Shown here: piece after piece, positions 57,765 to 64,000 of the stretch
Numbering within the stretch: the stretch's first letter is position 1
How the letters are laid out: every line of letters starts with the position of its first letter
Source of the DNA: Saposhnikovia divaricata
Taxonomy: Eukaryota; Streptophyta; Magnoliopsida; Apiales; Apiaceae
NCBI GenBank assembly: GCA_036435485.1
Contig: CM071597.1
Coordinates: 148,797,647-148,861,646, forward strand
Length of the DNA: 64,000 nt
Direction: 5' to 3'
Notes under the pieces: generated by a model
What the model saw: the letters and a program-made list of their open reading frames with translations, nothing else
What the model was told of the DNA's origin: nothing
Databases searched by the model: none
Position numbers and translations under genes: made by a program

Positions 57765-58420
57765 TATTCCCCCCTAATCTAAACGTGATTAAGCTCCTGA
57801 CTCCCAATAGTTTTCGTATCTTCTTGAACTTTACTGCAGACAACATCTTAGTTAAAATATCTGCACGCTGCTTATTTGTGCTCACATGTTTGATAATGAT
57901 CAGCCCTTTCTCCATACACTCTCTAATGAAATGATAACGCATGTCCAGAGTGACAAGACCAGCTTTTATGCTTAAAATTTCATTGAGAACTCTTTGCAGC
58001 CATATCCCTTGACACACAGCAGTTGTAGCTACCATGAATTCAACCTCACATGAGGACAATGCAACACACCTTTGTTTATGAGAAATCCACGTAATCAAAT
58101 TAATGTCATCATGATAAAATGCCATTCTACCTGTGCTTTTTCGATCATCTACATCCCAAGCTAAATCGCTATCCGAGAAGCCTGACAACATGTAATTACC
58201 TCGACCCTCTTTATACACTAGCCCGAAATTCAGGTTCCTTTTACGTAGCGAAGAATGTGCTTTCCGACATTCATATGTAACATAGTGGGCATTTCCATAA
58301 ATTTGCTGACCGGCCCAATAGCATAAGCTATGTTAGGCCTTGTATGGACCAAATAACAAAGGCTCCAACCAATGATTTAAACTGCATTGAATTCACTGGT
58401 TCCCCACTCTCATCTTTGTT
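57765..58420 (-). pseudogene. Ty1/copia pol 3' part: end of reverse transcriptase and RNase H
   Basis: Minus strand shows remnants in order: ESGEPVNSMQFKSLVGA, IAYAIGPVSKFM, KHILRYVKGT, then an open frame (58218-57745) with SGFSDSDLAWDVDDRKSTGR, CVALSSCEVEFM and RYHFIRECMEKG. Frameshifts separate the first blocks, and the segment normally holding the DNKSAI motif is missing between SIKAGLVTLD and MRYHFIRE. Everything upstream in pol is gone. Confidence 0.88.
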
Positions 58421-58815
58421 TCACTTTATTTTGTGTTCCATGGGGTATTTCACAGGGTTACAGTCTCTCATACCTGTTGAAATATTGTGCAAACTTCATG
58501 AAGTTTCTGGAATCATTGAGAAGCTAATCATGCATTTCTAGGTTCATGTATTAGAAAGTTCATGTATTTACATTTATTATAAGTACTATGAATCTATCCA
58601 TGCTTATCATCTAGGCTTATCATCTAGAATATTCTATTCCTACTATATAATATACCTTTTACATGTAGCAAATTATGATTTGAGAATTCAAGAAATATTT
58701 CAAGTAATTTCTAACAAACAGCAGTGTGTGTGTTTGTGTGTGTTTTCTATGCATATTTTTTTGTCTAGTTTACGAATCTGATCATGAGCCTGTAGTTGGT
58801 GTTTCTAGCTACAGA

Positions 58816-59390
58816 TTTGGTATAAGAGCTGTGTTTTATCTGCTTTGTTCAGTGGAGGATGTTCGCAAAAAAGGAAAGCAGAAAATTGGTTTAAGGCAGA
58901 AAATCTGCTATTGTTGCTGGTGTTTGTATTCTAATAGATGGATATAAATGGTGGTGCACTGAATTAGTTTGGCAAGGAGAAACTTACAAACAGCAACTAT
59001 AAATACTGATGGTTGTGTATGAAGCTATATCTCCAGGGACAAGATCTTTGGGATATTATTGATGAAGGAGATACTGAGTTACCTCCGACTAAAAATACTG
59101 AAGCTAGAAGAAAGTGGAAAATAAAGTGCGGAAAAGCATTGTTTGCTTTAAGAGGCTCTGTCCACAAGGATTTAATTGATCACAACCGAGACAAGGAGAC
59201 ACCAAAAGATGTGTGGGATACATTGGAGAAGCTCTTCACTAAGAAGAACACTGTTAGGCTTTAATTACTGGAAAACAATCTAGCAAACACCAGTCAAGGT
59301 AACATATCAATCGCTCAATATTTTTAAAAAGTAAAGAACTTATGTGCTGAGATTTCAGAATTATATCCTGACGAGCCTATCAAAAAATTT
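58816..59390 (+). pseudogene. Ty1/copia gag fragment, plus strand, with primer-site-like leader
   Basis: TTTGGTATAAGAGC at 58816 resembles an initiator-Met primer site. A gag (UBN2-type) frame starts near 58938, has a stop shortly after, and then reads KLYLQGQDLWDIIDEGD, KIKCGKALFALRGSVHKDL and DTLEKLFTKKNT to 59262. After a TAA it continues with NLCAEISELYPDEPI and is cut off at about 59390 by an inverted copia gag. Confidence 0.82.
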
Positions 59391-60087
59391 CCACCATGAT
59401 CATTGCTCCAAGTTTTTCTATTATTTATGATAACTTTTGATTGAAATACACTTTCGAGAGAACTTTCAGGGTCACCCTTCACTCTTTGCTCATACGATTT
59501 TAGAGATCCCATAAGACTCTGGATGCTAAGCGTAGATAGGTCTTTGGTTTCTTCAATTACAGAAACACTAGGAATAAATTTATCTGGGAGAATTATCAAT
59601 ATTTTTCCACCAGCTTTTTATTAGATATATCATCACCACAAGACTTCATTTGATTAACAAGGTTAACAAATCTAGAAGAGAATTCATTCATATTTTAAGT
59701 TTCCTTCATTTTGATATTTTCAAACTCTCTTCTCAGATTTTGTAATTTAATAGGTTGTACCTTATCACTACCATGAAATTCTTGTTGGAGAATTTCCCAA
59801 GCTTCTTTTGCTGTTGATGCTCGCATAATTCTGGGAAAAATTGAATCTGAAACTCCAAATTGAATTTTTAAAAGAAATTTAGCCTCTTTTTCTTGATTCT
59901 CTTTCAACACCTTCCTTTGTGCTGTGTTCAGTTGCTCTGTGTTCTCTGGTTCAGTAAATCCAACATTAACATATTCCCATAATTCAAGTGAACAGAATAT
60001 TGTCTTCATTTTAACGCTCTAGAACTCATAATTTCCTCCATCGAAGATTGGGATGATGGTGGTTTTTGTATTTGAGCTATTGGCCAT
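59391..60087 (-). pseudogene. Second Ty1/copia gag, minus strand
   Basis: ATG at 60087, then IPIFDGGNYEF followed by TAG where Trp is expected (60021-60019), then MKTIFCSLELWEYVNVGF, FPRIMRASTAKEAWEILQQE and LQNLRREFENIKMKE. After a frame change, FIPSVSVIEETKDLSTLSIQ and LMGSLKSYEQRV follow. This is the copia gag (UBN2/DUF4219-type) layout. It ends against the plus-strand gag at 59390; the rest of this element is lost. Confidence 0.87.
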
Positions 60088-60142
60088 GATGTTTATGATT
60101 GCAGCAAATTCAAATTATGCCCATCTATGTGTAAATCGAATA

Positions 60143-60154
60143 GCTCTGATACCA
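60143..60154 (-). promoter_or_regulatory. Copia primer binding site
   Basis: Minus strand TGGTATCAGAGC, the initiator tRNA-Met complement, two bases from the LTR end. Confidence 0.9.
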
Positions 60155-60156
60155 CC

Positions 60157-60395
60157 TGTTGATTTTACTAAAAGAAGTCTGAGTATTTTGTTTAAGAAAA
60201 ATAAAGAGAGACAAAATGTTTCTGACAACAGTCTACTGATTCCATTGATCATTCTTAAATTTATATTATTTCTGGTGGTACACGAAAAGTCCATACATGA
60301 TGAACATAGAGAGACTCCTCATACATGAATATTATTAATATTGACTGTTGATATTTTACATGACAAAACATTAGTGTGACATTCATGTTTCAACA
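60157..60395 (-). repeat. Copia 5' LTR (239 bp)
   Basis: On the minus strand TGTTGAAACATG to GTAAAATCAACA, with 5 bp inverted ends TGTTG/CAACA. The outside flank begins ATCAG, matching the uninterrupted paralogous segment at 43444, which confirms the border. Confidence 0.85.
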
Positions 60396-60528
60396 ATCAG
60401 TCTTTATTATCCAGAAAACTTCAGTTGTGTTCCCTTTTGGTAGGTACTAGGTAGTGCTCTAAGGAATGGTTTGTCTCTTATCCTATTGTGGGACCTTTGC
60501 AGATAACATTTACATGCTTATACACTAC
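60396..60528 (+). repeat. Duplicate of 43443-43575, adjoining the copia LTR
   Basis: See the copy at 43443; this one is the interrupted paralogue. Confidence 0.85.
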
Positions 60529-61398
60529 ACTTGATATGCTCTCACTCTCTAGTCTAACAAACGCAACAAGGGCTTGGATCTCGATTAGGATTCCAAAGTA
60601 AGGGGCTTCGAGATTAGAGTTTCGATTTATGATTAAGGCTTCAATTGGGGCTTGTTAATTGAGGTTCAAGATTAAGGTGTTTTTCTCTTTCACTTTAATT
60701 TGCTATATGTTACTATTAATTTGTTTTGTTAATTGGGTTTTGTACGTGTGTATGTATATGTGCATCGATCAAACTTGAGGCTATTCTTCGTTCTCCCTCT
60801 CTCGATTTGTTTCTCTATTTCAGGTGATTACTCTTCAATTTAGGGCTTTTCGATTTGACTCTCGATTTTAGGCCTTTCCTCTCTCTTTCTCTCTCTCACA
60901 TTTTAAATTTTATTTGGTCAATATTTTTCTTCCAATTTGAATTTTTTTGCTTATTTTGTATTTTAATTTGGATTTTTCAGGTAATTTAGGGGTTTCTTTA
61001 GAACTCATTGTCTGATTTGGGGATTCATTTTTCGATTTTCACAAATAAGTTTAAAATAGGGAGGATTATTTTTTGAAACAAGATTTGTGAAAGGTTATTA
61101 TTATTTAGATTAAAACTACTACTTTTTAAGAGATTCGTAAACGAATAAAATCGTATGTTGATTCTCTCAAGTTTCTTTTAATAGAAGTAATGCTTTTGTG
61201 TAGGTCAATTCTGCAAATTTTCTTGTCCACATTATGTCGAGTATGAAATAACACAGGAAAATACAGAGGGGAGGTGAATGTATTTTCAACACTTTCTTGA
61301 TTTTCTTTTGCTAGACAACCTGTGGTGAATCTGTGTATGTGTTTGTGGCAAAGTATGTGTGTGTCAAACAAATAGTATGTGCGGAATTCAGAACACAG
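60529..61398. other. Spacer with GGGCTTCGA/TTCGATT-type motifs
   Basis: CT-rich and TTCGATT-rich leader-like sequence, no supported gene. Its composition resembles 26900-27150 on the opposite strand, but I could not align them convincingly. Confidence 0.35.
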
Positions 61399-62200
61399 CA
61401 CTACAAGGAAAACTGAAATATACAATGGTTATTGCCCGTTGTCTGATGCCCTGGAATAGCATTGTCTATCGAGCAGGTATCTCTTACCAACATCACACAA
61501 CGGTACACAAATCGTTGTTTGATATCCGGAACAACAACACACCAGGCTCCAAAAGCGTTGTAGCACACCCAGAAACCACAACGGTTATGGTATAAAGCGT
61601 TGTGGAAATGGTGATATTACAACTTTTTTTTTTATTATGAATGTTGTTAGATTTTGATGTGCACAACTGTTTTGGTGAATTAGAGGCACGCAAAGCCAGC
61701 ATTTACACAACATTCACATGTGATAGAATTCTTGTCTTCATGTTTTTTGTACAATGTTTTGTACCTTCAAAAGTGTTGTTAGATTCGAATGTGCAAAACT
61801 GTTTTGTAGCTTTGAAAGTGTTGTTAGATTCGAATGTGCACAACATATACATGTGATACAATCGTTGTCTGAATTGTTTTTGTACAATATTTTGTAGCTT
61901 CAAAAGTGTTGTTATAAACAAAATGCACAAGTGTTTTTAGGCAACCAGATGCTTGTTTTAGTTTAATTTACACAATGGTTTTTATGCCAGTGAGGATGTG
62001 CATGTACTAAGTTTAGTCAATGTTTTTTTGTTCATTCATGTTGTCTGAGTTAGTTTGATACATCGGGTTCATATTGAAAGCATGTTGTCTTTTTTTGTGT
62101 CTCTCGTTGTTAGACAATAGTTTCTATGTTAAAACCTGTTGTCCACGTAGCTAAAATGTTTGGCTTAGAACATGTTAGACAATGGGTTAACTACAAGGAA
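61399..62200 (+). mobile_element. CACTA transposon terminus (third family)
   Basis: CACTACAAGGAAAACTG at 61399 is a classic CACTA terminus. Subterminal motifs ACAACGGT, CGTTGT and their inversions lie at 61420-61610. Then about 50-base repeats (GTTGTTAGATTCGAATGTGC...TTTGTAGCTT) run to 61930. The element continues right through the protease gene and past the window edge. A TSD candidate is CAG (61396-61398). Confidence 0.82.
61640..61930 (+). repeat. GTGTTGTTAGATTCGAATG subterminal tandem repeat
   Basis: Three to four degenerate copies of a roughly 50-65 base unit with TTGTTAGATT(C)GA(A)TGTGCA and TTTTGTA(G/C)CTT. Confidence 0.75.
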
Positions 62201-62553
62201 AATAAGCGAGATGGCCACAACATTCATACCAACTAAAATTCATCATATATCATCCATACCAACTAAAATTTGACCATTACATAAAATGGCCACAACCATC
62301 AACACAAACTACTCCATACCAAATATTCATCATTACAACCATTCACCAAGCCATCTAACCAACCGAAATAAGTACATCCAGAAATTAGACTAACATCAAT
62401 GTATTTTGAGATGAACATCTCCATCAAAAACAGATGGACTTGAAGATAACTTAAGTTTAAATATAAGCGCCATACCCATATATATGTACGCTAAAATCCC
62501 AAAAGTTAACAGTTGTTCAACCTTAAATACGGAGTCACCTAACGAGCAGCAAC

Positions 62554-63879
62554 CTACTGAGCATGGTTCTTCATGAAGTACTTTGCCCACTCAATCTTGA
62601 TTTCATTGAGTTCCTTTACGCCATAACCCTGCATGTTACCCCTTCGAAGGCACTGAAAAATAGAGCAGTGTTAGTGCATATCACATATCTTAGATAAAAA
62701 AAATAAACAAATTGAAATTTTTACCTTTGAAGTAAACTTCAGCTCCTTGTCAAAAGATATTTCCTTCATATAGCGCATCACAAACAACCCACAATCTTTG
62801 CTCCCATGCTGGAGTGGAACACCCTAAAAATATATGTAAAAATATTACATTTACACTGCTTTAGAGAGCACAGAAAACTGACCAGAACATATAACTCTGC
62901 CAAAAAAAAAAAATTACCGCCAAATTCTCCCAGGTTACTTTCTTCATTAGATACCTCTTTCCATTTTGCTTGTACAGTTTGATGCCACTGTGACAAAATA
63001 ATATGAATCAAAATTAAAGTGATTCTAAATTACACAAATTATAGATCTGGTACTCACTTGTCAACCACTTCTATCCATTCTTCACCGGCAATTCTTCGTT
63101 TCAACGGGTCCATGTGGTATACAATTTGTGCTTCTGGATTCACGGCAGTCAGCACCCAATGGTTCCTAGTAAATAATATATAGACTAAATTAGTTTTGAC
63201 CATTATAATATTATAAATAAACTATTAGCATCTATATAAAAATAAATGAGGCACATTGATATATTATCAGGAGATGCAATATCAGCATTCATTTTCACAA
63301 ACAATACTAAAGCTCAACAAATCAAATGAAACAAGAACTCACACATGGTTATATGGCAATAGAAAAATTTTCCCGGTTTTCGCATTATTGAATTTTAGAG
63401 AAAGCGCACGTGACCTCTCTGCTGGACTACCGCAACCAAGAGCACCTATCAAGCCGGGATCAACAAACGATACCATATCGGACATCTTATGTTTTTTCAA
63501 AGATTCCTCCAGCATACTGTATAAAAAAAATTAACAAACCTAAATAATCATTTCGTTAAAGAACTCTTGACAACGTCAATAAAATTTTTGAAAGTGATAC
63601 TTACTTAACAAACAAGCAAATTACTAAGCCCGATATTTCGTCTCCAGAGCATAAAGCATGCACATCCGATAAAAAAATAGCCTGCTTAGTAGTTAACGCA
63701 AACGCTTCTTGGCCTAATTGGAAAGTCAATGTGCGACCACCAGCTAGTGCCTCTTTTGCCCAAATCCACAAGCGCTTCAAACTCGGGGGGTAATCAGGGC
63801 CCATATCAACCACAAACTCTGGTTCCAGGACACAGTCATTCAGTTTCTTAAACTTTTTTGCAACCATATTCTTCGCTTC
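62554..63879 (-). CDS. ULP1-type (C48) cysteine protease gene of a CACTA element, 5' part outside window
   Basis: Six exons on the minus strand: 63879-63605, 63516-63343, 63165-63058, 62987-62918, 62823-62725 and 62652-62554 (TAG). All introns are GT-AG and phases agree throughout without a stop. The first exon has YPPSLKRLWIWAKEAL and DVHALCSGDEISG. Catalytic residues of the ULP1 fold follow in order: His in NHWVLTAVNP, Asp in YHMDPL, Gln in PLQHG and Cys in SKDCGLFVMRYM. Such proteases cleave SUMO-like modifiers, and plant CACTA and Mutator-like elements often carry one, with unclear benefit. The gene ends about 1.15 kb from the element's terminus. An acceptor at 63880 shows more exons to the right. 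Confidence 0.88.
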
Positions 63880-64000
63880 CTGAAAAGGAAAGATTAGTAA
63901 AAGTCAACTTAGAATGTAAACCGAAGTAGTAAAATAAGTAGATCCATTAGGTAAACGAAAATAAAAACTATGCTTTAATCCTTTACATATAAGGTTATAA
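63880..64000 (-). other. Intron of the ULP1-type gene at the window edge
   Basis: Minus-strand sequence ends CTTTCCTTTTCAG before the 63879 exon; the upstream exon is outside the window. Confidence 0.7.

Overview
The window looks like plant nuclear DNA, probably from a eudicot with a large, transposon-rich genome. The evidence is spliced genes with GT-AG introns, initiator-Met primer sites on LTR retrotransposons, and PIF/Harbinger and CACTA elements of plant type. Recognisable gene pieces are plant proteins (CIPK kinase, GOS12 Golgi SNARE, CDK5RAP3-like, UPL5-type HECT ligase, B3 domain). The sequence does not let me name the species. I found no complete ordinary host gene, rRNA, tRNA or CRISPR array; almost everything is transposon, transposon wreckage or gene fragments.

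Layout. (1) 1-19661: a Ty3/gypsy-type element with very long LTRs (about 4.5 kb) and a decayed 5.6 kb interior. Its 5' LTR carries a complete PIF/Harbinger transposon (2757-7782, TSD TTA) with an open DDE transposase frame and a three-exon Myb-like partner gene; the 3' LTR is the matching empty site. (2) 19662-28231: remains of a mosaic of captured exons, all on the minus strand (GOS12-like, CIPK-like, CDK5RAP3-like). It ends on the right in a CACTA terminus with a dense array of GCGTCGGT hairpins, and is split by a young 5.8 kb Ty3/gypsy element (19916-25712, TSD ACCAA). (3) 28232-38156: AT-rich DNA with local duplications, an LTR end fragment, a B3-domain pseudogene on the minus strand (32927-34067) and unrecognised exon-like stretches. 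(4) 38157-about 39500: the end of a second CACTA element, with GCAACGCC/GCGTTGC subterminal repeats, a CCACGTCA tandem array and three phase-matched 3' exons of its minus-strand gene. (5) 39500-44701: AT-rich, no convincing gene. (6) 44707-55139: a second long-LTR element (LTRs about 3.9 kb, TSD GTCCG) with only 2.65 kb of decayed interior. (7) 55140-60530: HECT ligase fragment and several Ty1/copia fragments in both orientations. (8) 61399-64000: the end of a third CACTA element with a minus-strand, intron-split ULP1-type (C48) protease gene that runs off the right edge.

The most interesting points are: gene-fragment capture in two settings (three exons from unrelated genes in one CACTA-linked block, and a poly(A)-binding-protein RRM fragment shared by the two long-LTR elements); a structurally complete Harbinger element with a natural filled/empty site pair; a gypsy pol frame that runs into its own LTR; and three unrelated CACTA termini with different hairpin or tandem-repeat architecture. 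I did not find a convincing wholly new system. Several of the gene reconstructions rest on splice junctions I read by eye.
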